Assembly (NCBI RefSeq): GCF_001567585.1
Contig: NZ_LRQV01000006.1
Location: 1-64,000, forward strand
Length of the DNA stretch: 64,000 nucleotides
Source of the DNA: Micromonospora rosaria
GTDB taxonomy: Bacteria > Actinomycetota > Actinomycetes > Mycobacteriales > Micromonosporaceae
Direction: 5' to 3'
Position 1 is the stretch's first letter; each line of letters opens with the position of its first letter. Below, piece by piece: positions 48,363 through 56,442 of the stretch. Under the pieces are notes generated by a model that was not told the DNA's origin, did not search any database, and was given only the letters and a program-made list of their open reading frames with translations. The translations under genes and the position numbers were made by a program.

Positions 48363-49955
48363 TCAGGTCATCGCGAACGGCCTGGGAGCCGCAGGGGAAT
48401 GGATCCGGACCGTGCCCAGCGCCCAGACCGCGAGGGACGCGGCCACCAACGGGCAGATGTCCGTCGTGATGTCGCGGCGGTTGAACGCCCACCCGTCGCC
48501 GATGACGCGCTTCGTCGCGCCGGCCGCCGCGGTGGTCAACATCGGCTGGCCGAGATGCCACAGGTCCGGCTTCGCGTCGTCTGTGCCGGTCAACCCGTCG
48601 TAGATGCTCCCGGCGGCGGCGACCAGGTCGGCGACGCCAGCGCGGATCACCTTCAGCTTCGTGCCGTCCTCGAGTTCGGCCCCGTCCGCCGCGTCGGCGA
48701 TCGCCTTGTCGCTGACCACGACCGCCAGCGGCCGGTGCCGTTCGGCCAGCACCTTCAGCCGATCGACGATCCACTTCGTGCCGGGCTCGTGGTCGATGAC
48801 GTCGACGACCCGGCCGCCGGCGAGTCTCGGCCCGCACGCGGCGATCGCCGCCCACGTCCGGTCCGGAGTGACGTCGACGGCCAAGACGAGCGGCTCGCCC
48901 ATCACCGCCCGGGTGTCGAGCTGCCCCAGCCAGGACCCTTCGGCGATAATCTGCCAGCGCGGGTTGCTGTCGTCGATCCGCCGGGGCCAGATACCCAGCC
49001 GCTCCCGCGCCCAGCCCGCCAGGTCCGCCTTCGCCGCCCGCAGCTCGCGGTCGATGCCTTCGAGCGTCTGGCCAGTGCCGTTCGACCGCCGGACTTCCAG
49101 CGACGGGTTCGTCGCAGCCCAGTTCGCGGGGTCGGCGAGGTCGACGCCTTCGAGGTTGTCGAGATCGCCGCCCAGGCCGTAGTCGCGGTACCCGAGCGAC
49201 GGGTCCTGCTCCCACGGGCCGTCCTCGCGGGTACGCGGGGCCGTCGGGTCGCCGCGGTGCCGCAGCGCGTACATCACCGCTCCGGTGGTGCCGGTCAGCG
49301 GCGGCGAGCTGGTGTAGATGATCTGGGAGTTCGGGATGGCCGACACGGTGTAGAGCAGCGCCGAGTGCTGGTCGACGGTCAGGGCGTACGCCTCGTCGAT
49401 GATGTTGCAGTCGCCCGAGAATCCGCGGCCGGAGCCCTTCGAGCGGGCAATGAACCGGATCCGCGCGCCCGTGTCGAGGCGCTCGAAGCCCTCCTCGTTG
49501 TGGCTGCTGGTGATCTTGACGCGGATCCCGTCGACGTCCCACAGGTTCTCGTCGTCGCCGACCATCGTGCCCAGCGCCTTGACGAGCGCCTTCATCCGCC
49601 GGAACGCTTCCATGGCGGTTTTGAGCTCGTGCGCCGACCACATGATGAGCTGCTCGCCGAGGAGGAGGAACCCGGCCAGGGCGCGGGCCTCCAAGATGCC
49701 GCCCTTGCCGTTCTGGCGGGTGACCCACTCGCAGTGCTCCCAGCAGGCCCACTTGCCGTCGGGGCGGGTGGACAGCATCAGCGTGATCGAGTCCTGCTGC
49801 CAGTCGTCCAGCGGCCGGCCGGCCCGCACCATCAGCTCAGCCGCTTCGGCCCCGAAGCTGTCGACGTACTCCGGGTGGGTCTCAACCCGTGGCCTGCGCG
49901 CGCCGCGCATCGGCAATCCGAGCGGTGAGGTCAGCGACACCGGCACGACCCTCAC
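48363..49955 (-). CDS. Terminase large subunit
   Basis: 530 residues. The ATPase has a Walker-A-like loop TRQNGKGG at about 79-86 and Walker B CNIIDEAY at about 183-190. The RNase-H-like nuclease begins near 350 (VLAVDVTPDRTWAAIA). It packages DNA and cuts genome ends. The GTG at 49955 is inside the small terminase gene; an ATG at 49910 is an alternative start. Upstream genes fit the HNH-TerS-TerL order of cos-type phages. Confidence 0.93.
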   Translation of the reverse strand: MRVVPVSLTSPLGLPMRGARRPRVETHPEYVDSFGAEAAELMVRAGRPLDDWQQDSITLMLSTRPDGKWACWEHCEWVTRQNGKGGILEARALAGFLLLGEQLIMWSAHELKTAMEAFRRMKALVKALGTMVGDDENLWDVDGIRVKITSSHNEEGFERLDTGARIRFIARSKGSGRGFSGDCNIIDEAYALTVDQHSALLYTVSAIPNSQIIYTSSPPLTGTTGAVMYALRHRGDPTAPRTREDGPWEQDPSLGYRDYGLGGDLDNLEGVDLADPANWAATNPSLEVRRSNGTGQTLEGIDRELRAAKADLAGWARERLGIWPRRIDDSNPRWQIIAEGSWLGQLDTRAVMGEPLVLAVDVTPDRTWAAIAACGPRLAGGRVVDVIDHEPGTKWIVDRLKVLAERHRPLAVVVSDKAIADAADGAELEDGTKLKVIRAGVADLVAAAGSIYDGLTGTDDAKPDLWHLGQPMLTTAAAGATKRVIGDGWAFNRRDITTDICPLVAASLAVWALGTVRIHSPAAPRPFAMT

Positions 49956-50466
49956 CGCCCTTCGCTGCGCTGCCCTCCGGCCGTCCGGTCGGCGGCGGCA
50001 CCGCCCGACGGCCGCGCCCGAGCTGCTGGAGCATCCGGGCCAGGGCCGCCTGCTGCTGCCGCGACTCCGTGAGCACCTGGTCGACCACGAGCGTCACCGG
50101 CCCATCGCCCCGGGCCTGCCGCAGCCGCACCCACACCGCGTCGCGGCCGTTCAGGATCGCGTCGAGCCGGTCCAGGCGGTCCGCCGTACGGCAGGCCTCC
50201 TCCAGCAGCACCAGGTCCCGAACCGTCATCCCCGGCGTCTCCGCCACCGTCGCCGCCCACAACCGGGCGCCCCGATCCCGCAGCCCGGACGGTGCGACCG
50301 GCAGATCCTTGCCGGTAACGGTCGCAACGGGCGGCGGCACCTCCACGGGCTGCGGTAGGCAGTCCTCCCGGTCTGGCAGGCAGAGGCTGTGATCACCGGC
50401 TTTGTGCGCCCGATGCCGGCGAACACGCTCCGCTACCGTCCGGTCGGCCAAGGGGGCACCTCCCAA
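49882..50466 (-). CDS. Terminase small subunit
   Basis: 194 residues. The first 40 residues have an actinobacterial phage head (AERVRRHRAHKAGDHSLCLP), a helical core follows (VRDLVLLEEACRTADRLDRL), and the C terminus is helical. The position directly upstream of the large terminase and the core helices support the assignment. It recognises the packaging site. Confidence 0.8.
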   Translation of the reverse strand: MGGAPLADRTVAERVRRHRAHKAGDHSLCLPDREDCLPQPVEVPPPVATVTGKDLPVAPSGLRDRGARLWAATVAETPGMTVRDLVLLEEACRTADRLDRLDAILNGRDAVWVRLRQARGDGPVTLVVDQVLTESRQQQAALARMLQQLGRGRRAVPPPTGRPEGSAAKGGEGRAGVADLTARIADARRAQATG

Positions 50467-50562
50467 GATCAGCGTTACGGGGGGAGATTCCCCTGAGGCG
50501 TGGGCGGGTCAGGGTGCTGGGTTGATCCGTCCGGACCCCACCCCCCTGTCCCTCACGCTCTG

Positions 50563-50871
50563 TCACCATTGCCGTGAGTGACGTTCGGTGGTCGCTCGTC
50601 GCATTCGTCGGAGCTGGGCTCCCAGCCTGGCGCCTGCTGACCGGTTGCAGTGGGCGTGTGCCATGCGGCGGGGGCCGTGGTGGCCGCCGAGGGCGCGGGG
50701 TTGTGCGTGGTCGAGGTCGAGGTCTTGTCCTCGCAGCATGAGCTGGTGGCAGTAGGGGCAGGGGGTGCCCCATGCCCTGGGTAGGGCCTTGGCCCGTGCC
50801 TGCTGGTGTTCCCACCCGAGTCCTTGTTGGGTGGTGGTGAGGCGTCGCCGCTGGGGTGGGTTGCGGGGCAT
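50563..50871 (-). CDS. HNH endonuclease
   Basis: 102 residues. CPYCHQLML, LDLDHAQPRALGG and RMAHAHCNRSAG form the HNH core with two zinc-binding cysteines and the catalytic histidine. HNH proteins beside the terminase are needed for genome-end cleavage in HK97-like phages. GGAGGTGA precedes the ATG. Confidence 0.9.
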   Translation of the reverse strand: MPRNPPQRRRLTTTQQGLGWEHQQARAKALPRAWGTPCPYCHQLMLRGQDLDLDHAQPRALGGHHGPRRMAHAHCNRSAGARLGAQLRRMRRATTERHSRQW

Positions 50872-50894
50872 GGGTCACCTCCGGCGGCTGTGCC

Positions 50895-50940
50895 CGGGTG
50901 GGCGGGGGTGGGGGGTGGGGGTGGGGTGCCGGTGGGTGCC
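50895..50940 (+). other. G-rich tract, potential G-quadruplex
   Basis: The plus strand carries at least six runs of three to six G separated by one to three bases (50895-50940), with further GG and GGG runs after. It lies in the gap between the early operon end and the HNH gene. Confidence 0.5.
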
Positions 50941-50966
50941 TGCCCTGGTCGGGTGGTGGGTACGGA

Positions 50967-51002
50967 AACAGCCCGGGAGCCGTGGGGCTCAGCCGGGCTG
51001 TT
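50967..51002. terminator. Terminator at the early/late boundary
   Basis: AACAGCCCGG (50967-50976) pairs with CCGGGCTGTT (50993-51002), with inner AGCC/GGCT pairing. It lies 18 nt beyond the stop of the last early gene in the leftward direction. Confidence 0.7.
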
Positions 51003-51019
51003 CGCCTACTGACGAGTGG

Positions 51020-51619
51020 TCACGGTCTCCACCCGAGAACATGCTCGGGCGGTCCGAAGTGGTCGATCAGCATCTCGATGTGCGATCGGAGCGCCGCGTC
51101 GTGACGGAACCACTCGCCGGTAATCCGCTGGTCAGCGAACTGCCGGTGGCGCATCTGTTCGAGGTCGCGTTGGCCGGGCTCGACGGCGAGCACTTCGTCG
51201 TGGGGCAGGTTGTCGAGCCGGGTGCGGAGTGCTCGGCTGTGGCCGATCTTCACCCGGTCGGCGAAGGCGATGTAGTAGACGACCGGCCGGTCAGGGGGCG
51301 GAACGATGCTTCCTGTCCGCTTTTGGGCAGCATCCGTCTCCGAGGGAAGCTCCGTCATTGTGGCGTCGGAGGTGATCTTTGGCAAGTGAGCGGTGAGTGT
51401 GACCTTGCGCTTGCGGCCCTTGGGTGAGGTTCGTGTGCGGCGTTCGACTTCGACGATGTCGTCCCACTTGAACAGGTGGGAGCGGCCGGGAAGACGGCCG
51501 GCGGGTGTGAGGAGGCCGCGGCGGACCCAGTTGTTGATGACGTACGGGGTGATGTCGGGTCCGAGTTGGGCGCAGGCCTCGTTGGTGGTCACGAACTCGA
51601 CGCCGTGGAGTTGTTCCAT
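51020..51619 (-). CDS. Helix-turn-helix plus GIY-YIG/T5orf172-like protein
   Basis: 199 residues from the ATG at 51619. Residues 6-55 are a MerR-like helix-turn-helix (FVTTNEACAQLGPDITPYVI, NNWVRRGLL, GRSHLFKWDDI). After a linker, residues 112-190 read VVYYIAFADRVKIGHSRALR, then LEQMRHRQFADQRITGEWFR, the pattern of T5orf172/GIY-YIG-type nucleases (Y-Y-I, K-I-G, R, H, E-W-F). A targeted nuclease or a homing-like regulator is possible. Confidence 0.65.
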   Translation of the reverse strand: MEQLHGVEFVTTNEACAQLGPDITPYVINNWVRRGLLTPAGRLPGRSHLFKWDDIVEVERRTRTSPKGRKRKVTLTAHLPKITSDATMTELPSETDAAQKRTGSIVPPPDRPVVYYIAFADRVKIGHSRALRTRLDNLPHDEVLAVEPGQRDLEQMRHRQFADQRITGEWFRHDAALRSHIEMLIDHFGPPEHVLGWRP

Positions 51620-51679
51620 CAGCTCACCTGCCTGAGGGTCGGTTCTGCGTTTCCATGATCGCATTCGGGGGCGGTGTCG

Positions 51680-52357
51680 TCATGCTGCTCGGCGTGTGGT
51701 GGGCCAGGCGCTGGCGGGCCAGATGTGGCGGACTCCGGCGGCGCGGACGGCCATGCGGCAGGTGCAGTCGGGGCCGGTGCAGAGGCAGCCGTCGGTGCCG
51801 GCTTCGCAGGTGACGGTGCGGGTGTAGGTGGGGCCGCTGGTGTGGAGCCAGAGTTGCCGCGCTGAGCAGCGTGGGCAGGCGAGGCCGACGAGCAGTTCGC
51901 GGTCGGGTTCCAGGGCGAGGCGCCTGCGGATCCGCTCGTCGGCTTCGTCGAGCCAGAGGCTGAGTTCGCGGGCGGTGCTGGGCCGCAGCGTCGGTACGGC
52001 GGCCGTGAGGGTGGGGAGCGGGTCGCCGGTGGTGGGGAGGGTGAGGGCGGCGGCGAGCCAGGCGAGGGTGGCGGTGGTGCGGGTGGCGAGGCGGCCGAGC
52101 TGGCCGTCGCGGACTTCGGGCTCGAGGAATTCGACGACGGTGCGGCCGGATGGGTCGCCGTGGCCACCGCGACCGGTGGGCCCGGGGATGGGCCTCCACG
52201 CCTGGAGGTTGCCGGCGGCGGCCCACACGCGGGCCTCGTCGCGGCGGTCGGCGGTTTCGACGGCGACGGCGGTGTCGAGGTGGCGTCGGGCGGTGGTGAG
52301 TGCCCAGGCGGCGCGGGTGGCGTGGTGGTGGTGCGGGTGGGTCACGTGGGTCCTCAT
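51680..52357 (-). CDS. Zinc-ribbon hypothetical protein
   Basis: 225 residues. The N-terminal half is helical (TARRHLDTAVAVETADRRDE), the C-terminal half has CPRCSARQLWLH, then C...CLCTGPDCTC, a zinc ribbon. Proteins of this plan are common early genes of actinophages. The ATG overlaps the initiator gene stop by four bases. Confidence 0.65.
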   Translation of the reverse strand: MRTHVTHPHHHHATRAAWALTTARRHLDTAVAVETADRRDEARVWAAAGNLQAWRPIPGPTGRGGHGDPSGRTVVEFLEPEVRDGQLGRLATRTTATLAWLAAALTLPTTGDPLPTLTAAVPTLRPSTARELSLWLDEADERIRRRLALEPDRELLVGLACPRCSARQLWLHTSGPTYTRTVTCEAGTDGCLCTGPDCTCRMAVRAAGVRHIWPASAWPTTRRAA

Positions 52358-53067
52358 GCGCTGCGGGGGCCGGGGAAGGGGATGAGCTGCGCGAACCCTT
52401 CGCGCGCGCGGTCGTAAGTGGCGGTCTCAGGTCTAGGTGGTTGGCCGGGGTAGTCGGTGAGCGAGCGATCCGAGTCAGTCCGGCGGCCCGAAGGGTCGTC
52501 GGGTCGCCGGGGGGTCCGGGGGCCAGCGTGGCCCCCGGGGTGAGGTACTTCCGCGACGACCGGTAGGACGCCGCTCCTTGTCTCCTCCCTTGGTTCCTCT
52601 AGTGGTTCCTCTTGGTTCCTAGGGGGGACACCCGGTGTCCCCCTATCCGGACACCCGGTGTCCTCCTGAGGGGGACACCCGGTGTCCTCCTCAGGAGGAC
52701 ACCCGATGTCCCCCTGGGAATCCACGGTGCACTGACGCTTACCGATGGATCGGGGGGTGTTCAGGAGCGTCAGGCGATAGATGGCTTTCTTTCCCGAGCG
52801 CCCCGTCGACACCCTCTCGATCGCGCCCTCGCGCAACAGGTCCTCGATGGCGCGGCCGACCGTCCGGGTGGCGGTGTCTCGGCCGCCGGCCCGCTCGTTG
52901 CGCAGCACGGTGACGAGGGGGTCGCGGCCAGCGAAGTACGTGGCCGCCGGAACCTGGTCCTTGGCCTCGTCGAGGGCGCTCAGGGCCATCTTGACCGCCA
53001 CCCGGAACGCCCGGTCGGGCAGGTGCGCCCAGCGGGCCAGGACGAGGGAGACGAGGCGTGCGCCCAC
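52354..53067 (-). CDS. Winged-helix replication-initiator-like protein with internal iterons
   Basis: 237 residues. Residues 1-110 are a winged helix typical of phage replication initiators (AFRVAVKMALSALDEAKDQV, TRTVGRAIEDLLREGAIERV, KKAIYRLTLLN). Residues 118-155 are repeats of E-D-T-G-C-P-P encoded by four palindromic iterons. The C terminus is basic and Pro-rich. Lambda O and several element initiators also carry their origin inside the gene. No helicase loader is recognised nearby. Confidence 0.7.
   Translation of the reverse strand: MGARLVSLVLARWAHLPDRAFRVAVKMALSALDEAKDQVPAATYFAGRDPLVTVLRNERAGGRDTATRTVGRAIEDLLREGAIERVSTGRSGKKAIYRLTLLNTPRSIGKRQCTVDSQGDIGCPPEEDTGCPPQEDTGCPDRGTPGVPPRNQEEPLEEPREETRSGVLPVVAEVPHPGGHAGPRTPRRPDDPSGRRTDSDRSLTDYPGQPPRPETATYDRAREGFAQLIPFPGPRSA
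52626..52711. repeat. Four palindromic iterons, candidate replication origin
   Basis: The 15-mer GGACACCCGGTGTCC occurs at 52626-52640, 52649-52663 and 52673-52687, and once with one change (GGACACCCGATGTCC) at 52697-52711. Spacing is 23, 24 and 24 bp. Each copy is a 7-1-7 palindrome. The adjacent 52,576-52,620 has three GGTTCCT repeats and is richer in A/T, like a DNA-unwinding element. Confidence 0.7.
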
Positions 53068-53158
53068 GGGGACTCCTTGCGGCTCGGTTCGTGCGGGGTG
53101 GTGCGCGCGACCCCCGGGCCCGCGTACTGCCGGGTCCGGGGGTCGGGGGTGGGGCTGG

Positions 53159-53401
53159 TCAGCGTCGGCCGATCGGGATGGTGGCCAGGAAGTCGGCGAC
53201 GTCGACGTGCTCGGGGCCTCGGCCGCAGCCGGTGGTGCGGAGGTGCCGGCGCTCGACGTCGACCAGGCGCTCGCGCTGGAAGGCGGCGACGAGGACGCCC
53301 TTGCCGCCGGGGCAGAGGCAGGTGGTGGGGTCGCGGTGGACCACCGTGGTGGTCGCGTCCAGGGTGCGGCGGGTGCGGGTACGGGTAGCCACGGCGGTCA
53401 C
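53159..53401 (-). CDS. Hypothetical early protein with cysteine pair
   Basis: 80 residues from the GTG at 53401, overlapping the upstream stop by four bases. TTCLCPGGKGVLVAAFQRER and a later C suggest a small metal site. The gene is separated from the initiator by a 91-nt gap with no visible gene. Function unknown. Confidence 0.55.
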   Translation of the reverse strand: MTAVATRTRTRRTLDATTTVVHRDPTTCLCPGGKGVLVAAFQRERLVDVERRHLRTTGCGRGPEHVDVADFLATIPIGRR

Positions 53402-53691
53402 TTCCTCTTCTTGCGGGGGGCGGGGCCTCGGGCTGCGGCCTCGTTGCCGCAGCTCGTGCAGGCGGTCGGGTACCAGTCGATGCGGCCGGCGCGGTACGGC
53501 GGACCGAACGGCTTGATGTAGCCGCCGCACGCCCGGCCGGCGGTGGGGTTGCGGCAGGTGCCGACGGGTTCGCCGCGGGCCCTGGCGTCTTCCCACGGGG
53601 CTGCGTTGATGCGGTGGGAGCCGTCGAGGCGGAAGCGGCGCCAGATGTCGGGGCCGTCCGTCCTGGGGATGAGCGGGGCCTGGTGGGTCAC
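53398..53691 (-). CDS. Zinc-ribbon early protein
   Basis: 97 residues from the GTG at 53691, with four-base overlaps at both ends. TCRNPTAGRACGGYIKPFG and YPTACTSCGNEAA give two C-pairs. A basic tail (APRKKRK) follows. A nucleic-acid-binding role is plausible. Confidence 0.6.
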   Translation of the reverse strand: MTHQAPLIPRTDGPDIWRRFRLDGSHRINAAPWEDARARGEPVGTCRNPTAGRACGGYIKPFGPPYRAGRIDWYPTACTSCGNEAAARGPAPRKKRK

Positions 53692-54056
53692 CGGGGCACC
53701 TGCCGTTCGTGGACGGCGCAGCCGGTGAGCAGGATGACGTCGCGCGGCCGTGGTTCGGGGCCCGGGCGGGTGCACAGGAGCCGGGTGCAGCCGCAGGTGA
53801 GGCGGTGGGCGGCGTCGATCGTGACCGGGGTGGTCACCGTGGTGCCGGTGGTGTCGTCCAGGGTCGCGGTGACCTGGCCGCCGGGCTGGTAGGGGGACTC
53901 CCGGCGCCACTGCTCGTACCGGGCCTTCGCCGCCTCGGTGGCGGGGACGCCCTTGCAGGAGTGGATGGCCTCCCACACCCACTTGCCGCAGAGGTCGCAC
54001 TCGGTGCGGCCGTCGCCGGGGTCGGTGTGCGGGTGGTCGGCGGGTTGGCGGATCAC
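53688..54056 (-). CDS. Hypothetical early protein with two cysteine clusters
   Basis: 122 residues from the GTG at 54056. ECDLCGKWVWEAIHSCKG opens the chain, and CGCTRLLC lies in the C-terminal part. Similar proteins with C-x-x-C are found in actinophage early operons. Function unknown. Confidence 0.6.
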   Translation of the reverse strand: MIRQPADHPHTDPGDGRTECDLCGKWVWEAIHSCKGVPATEAAKARYEQWRRESPYQPGGQVTATLDDTTGTTVTTPVTIDAAHRLTCGCTRLLCTRPGPEPRPRDVILLTGCAVHERQVPR

Positions 54057-54394
54057 CGGAGGACCCCCAGCCACCGGCCGGCCCGCCGCCACACGCTCGG
54101 CCGGGGTCGGGTCTCGGCAACGGCCTGGCGGATCCGCTCGGCGCGGCGCGCGGCCAGCTCGGTTCCGGCCAGGCGTCGGCCCTCCGCGATGTGCGGCCGG
54201 AGGGCCCGGGTGGCGGCGGCATGGGCTTCCTCGAGGGCCGGCCCGGCGAGGCTGCCGGGGGTGAGGTCGGCGGGCGGTCGCTCGGCACCGGGCACGTCGC
54301 GGAGCCACCAGGACGGATTGCCCGGCCGGGTGTCGGCGTAGGTGGCGTACCCGGGCCGTCCGGCGGCGATGCGGCGGAGCTGGTCGTCGTCCAC
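54053..54394 (-). CDS. Hypothetical early protein
   Basis: 113 residues from the GTG at 54394, preceded by GGGAGGG. PGYATYADTRPGNPSWWLRD is followed by a long charged helix (EGRRLAGTELAARRAERIRQ). No domain recognised. Confidence 0.6.
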   Translation of the reverse strand: MDDDQLRRIAAGRPGYATYADTRPGNPSWWLRDVPGAERPPADLTPGSLAGPALEEAHAAATRALRPHIAEGRRLAGTELAARRAERIRQAVAETRPRPSVWRRAGRWLGVLR

Positions 54395-54395
54395 G

Positions 54396-54650
54396 TCAGC
54401 CCTCCCGCCACCCGGTGACCGGGTGGTACGTCCAGGTCGCGCGGTGCTCGTCGCCGGCCCACTCCTGCACCTCGGTGGTGCGCTTCGGCGACCACTCGTA
54501 CCGGTTGCCGGGGCGGGCGCGGAGCAGCCGCACGGCGGTCTGCGCGGCGGCGAGAGAGCCGTAGACGCCCAGGATTTCCAGGGATTCCTCCCAGTCCTGG
54601 ACCGGGTCGACGGCGATGTAGGCGCGGGCGGAGTGCGGGGTCGCGGCCAC
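54396..54650 (-). CDS. Small hypothetical early protein
   Basis: 84 residues. An alpha/beta pattern with SLAAAQTAVRLLRARPGNRY and WAGDEHRATWTYHPV is seen. One base separates it from the next gene. Function unknown. Confidence 0.55.
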   Translation of the reverse strand: MAATPHSARAYIAVDPVQDWEESLEILGVYGSLAAAQTAVRLLRARPGNRYEWSPKRTTEVQEWAGDEHRATWTYHPVTGWREG

Positions 54651-54653
54651 GGG

Positions 54654-55136
54654 TCAGCCCTCCGCGATCCGGTCGCCGATGAGCAGCCGGTCGCCGAGGT
54701 CGTTGGCGGTTGCCTCGTACCTTCCGGCCGGGAGCCGGGTGGCGGGAGGCAGCTCGTCGGCCAGGTCCTGCACGAGGCAGATGACGGCCGGGCCGGTGGG
54801 GGTGGCCACCGTGCAGTCGGCCGGGTGGTCGATGCGCCAGGTTCCGTCGCCGACGACGACCAGGACGTGCCCGCCGGCGGACTGGTCGTCGTCGGGGACC
54901 GGCCGGGCCGTGCAGTAGCCGCCCGCACCGTGGCGGTGCTCCGGCGCGCTGGGCGTGCAGGGGCAGCCGGCCTTGTCGACGGCGCGGACGACGTTTTCGG
55001 CCGCCGTCCAGTACCGGCGCAGCTCGAAGTGGCCGACGGGCTCGGGGCCGGGCTGCTCCTGTTCGCGGTCGTCGGGCCAGCCGAGGGACTCCAGGGCGGC
55101 GAGCACGCGGGCCGGGTCGATCGGGGTGTCGGTCAT
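54654..55136 (-). CDS. Hypothetical protein with shared C-terminal domain (copy A)
   Basis: 160 residues. After AGCPCTPSAPEHRHGAGGYC the C-terminal 80 residues read GTWRIDHPADC, then LPAGRYEATANDLGDRLLIG. The same pattern ends the neighbouring gene at 55133, so the two share one domain by duplication. The role of this domain is unknown. Confidence 0.6.
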   Translation of the reverse strand: MTDTPIDPARVLAALESLGWPDDREQEQPGPEPVGHFELRRYWTAAENVVRAVDKAGCPCTPSAPEHRHGAGGYCTARPVPDDDQSAGGHVLVVVGDGTWRIDHPADCTVATPTGPAVICLVQDLADELPPATRLPAGRYEATANDLGDRLLIGDRIAEG

Positions 55137-55594
55137 CGTCCGGCCTCCGGCTGGTCGACCCGGTCGCCGATCCGGAGCTGGCCGTCGATGCTGTCGACCG
55201 TGACCGCGTACCGGCCGAGCGGTGCCGGCGGGTCGGTGAGGTTCTCGGCGGCGAGGTTCACGGCGCAGCCGAAGAGGTCGCCGTGCCGGCAGGCCAGTGG
55301 GTGCTTGATGGTCCACCCTTTGGGGCGGATGTCGATGATGTGGCGGGGGTCGTCGTCGGCGGCGAAAGCCAGCCGGCGTGCAGCCGGACCCCGTCGGCGG
55401 TGACCGGCAGCGCGGTGAGGGTCGTCGTCGGCGGCGGGGGCGAGTCGGCCGGCGGCGGCGAGGACGGCCACCACGGCGTCCGCGTAGTGGTTGAGGAGCT
55501 CGTCCTCGGTGCGGTCGCTCCACGCCTGTGCGGCGGCGGCTCGGACGGCGGCGCGGGCACGTTCGATGTCGGCTTCGGTGTACGGCAGGGTCAT
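55133..55594 (-). CDS. Hypothetical protein with shared C-terminal domain (copy B)
   Basis: 153 residues. A helical N-terminal part (RAAVRAAAAQAWSDRTEDEL) and Arg/Ala-rich linker are followed by KGWTIKHPLACRHGDLFGC and LGRYAVTVDSIDGQLRIGDR, matching the downstream paralogue. Coupled to it by a four-base overlap. Confidence 0.6.
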   Translation of the reverse strand: MTLPYTEADIERARAAVRAAAAQAWSDRTEDELLNHYADAVVAVLAAAGRLAPAADDDPHRAAGHRRRGPAARRLAFAADDDPRHIIDIRPKGWTIKHPLACRHGDLFGCAVNLAAENLTDPPAPLGRYAVTVDSIDGQLRIGDRVDQPEAGR

Positions 55595-55719
55595 GGTCTG
55601 TTGGCCTTTCGGAGGAGCTCAGCGAGCAGCCGCGCCCGCAGCGAGCGGCTGCGCATGCGGCGGATGATGTGCGGCCAGGCGTAGCGGAGGAGGTGCCGGC
55701 GCACCCACGGGTCGGTCAC
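55591..55719 (-). CDS. Very small basic protein
   Basis: 42 residues from the GTG at 55719, very basic (LLRYAWPHIIRRMRSRSLRARL). It has four-base overlaps with both neighbours, which supports expression. Confidence 0.5.
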   Translation of the reverse strand: MTDPWVRRHLLRYAWPHIIRRMRSRSLRARLLAELLRKANRP

Positions 55720-56012
55720 GGCCCGGTCTGCCGGTAGCCGTGCCGGTGGAGGCTGCGCATTGCCCGCCGCTTCGTCCAGCCGGACCCGCAGCGGCGCAGG
55801 TGCGCGGGGAACGGGGTCGGTTCGGCGAGGTAGCCGTTGAACGCGCCCTTCACCTCCCGCCACTGGCCGGCGCGGGCCCGGCGGGCGACGTACCGCAGCG
55901 TCTGGGCCAGGCGGCGCAGCGCCCAGCCGAGCGCGCCGTAGCGGCGGGCCCGGCGCAGCATCAGCAGGTCGGCGAGCACCCCGACGGGGTAGATGTCGAT
56001 CCGGTCAGCCAT
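55716..56012 (-). CDS. Basic hypothetical early protein
   Basis: 98 residues, rich in Arg and aromatic residues (RYGALGWALRRLAQTLRYV, SGWTKRRAMRSLHRHGYR). Possibly nucleic-acid binding. It overlaps the upstream gene by eight bases. Confidence 0.55.
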   Translation of the reverse strand: MADRIDIYPVGVLADLLMLRRARRYGALGWALRRLAQTLRYVARRARAGQWREVKGAFNGYLAEPTPFPAHLRRCGSGWTKRRAMRSLHRHGYRQTGP

Positions 56013-56442
56013 GGTGTTCCTCTTTCGGCAGGTCGGTGGGGGGCTGCCTCAGCGGCAGGCCACGGTTACGGCGCATCCGCTGGCTGATCTGCTGGCGGGT
56101 CGGCTCCAGCCAGCTGTGGTAGCCGACGCCGGGGTGCCAGCGGCAGGCGTGGCCGCGCTGCTCGGCGGTGCAGACCCGGCAGCCCAGCGGCGGCGTGTAC
56201 GCCTGCCAGGCGCGGACGGTGTCGCCGTCGAGCCGGTAGTGGGCGGTGCCGGGCGGGTGGGGCCGGCGGTCACACCGCAGCCCGAGCACCGGGTTGGTCT
56301 CGACGCAGACCGGCTGTCCGGCCTCGGACAGGTCGTGGCAGACGCAGGCGCAGCCGATGGGGTCGTCGCAGCCGGGCAGCTTGGTGAGGCACTGCATGGT
56401 GATGTGTCCGGTGAGGCCGGACGATCCGTGCGGGCCGGTCAC
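56005..56442 (-). CDS. Cysteine-rich early protein
   Basis: 145 residues from the GTG at 56442. CDDPIGCACVC, LGLRCDRR, GCRVCTAEQRGHAC and HPGVGYHS give eight or more metal-ligand candidates, suggesting two zinc sites. A basic tail follows. Function unknown. Confidence 0.6.
   Translation of the reverse strand: MTGPHGSSGLTGHITMQCLTKLPGCDDPIGCACVCHDLSEAGQPVCVETNPVLGLRCDRRPHPPGTAHYRLDGDTVRAWQAYTPPLGCRVCTAEQRGHACRWHPGVGYHSWLEPTRQQISQRMRRNRGLPLRQPPTDLPKEEHHG

Noticed and set aside
52621..52717. CRISPR array
   Set aside because: There are only four 15-bp units with short, repeat-like spacers, inside a coding gene, and no cas genes. Iterons explain it better.
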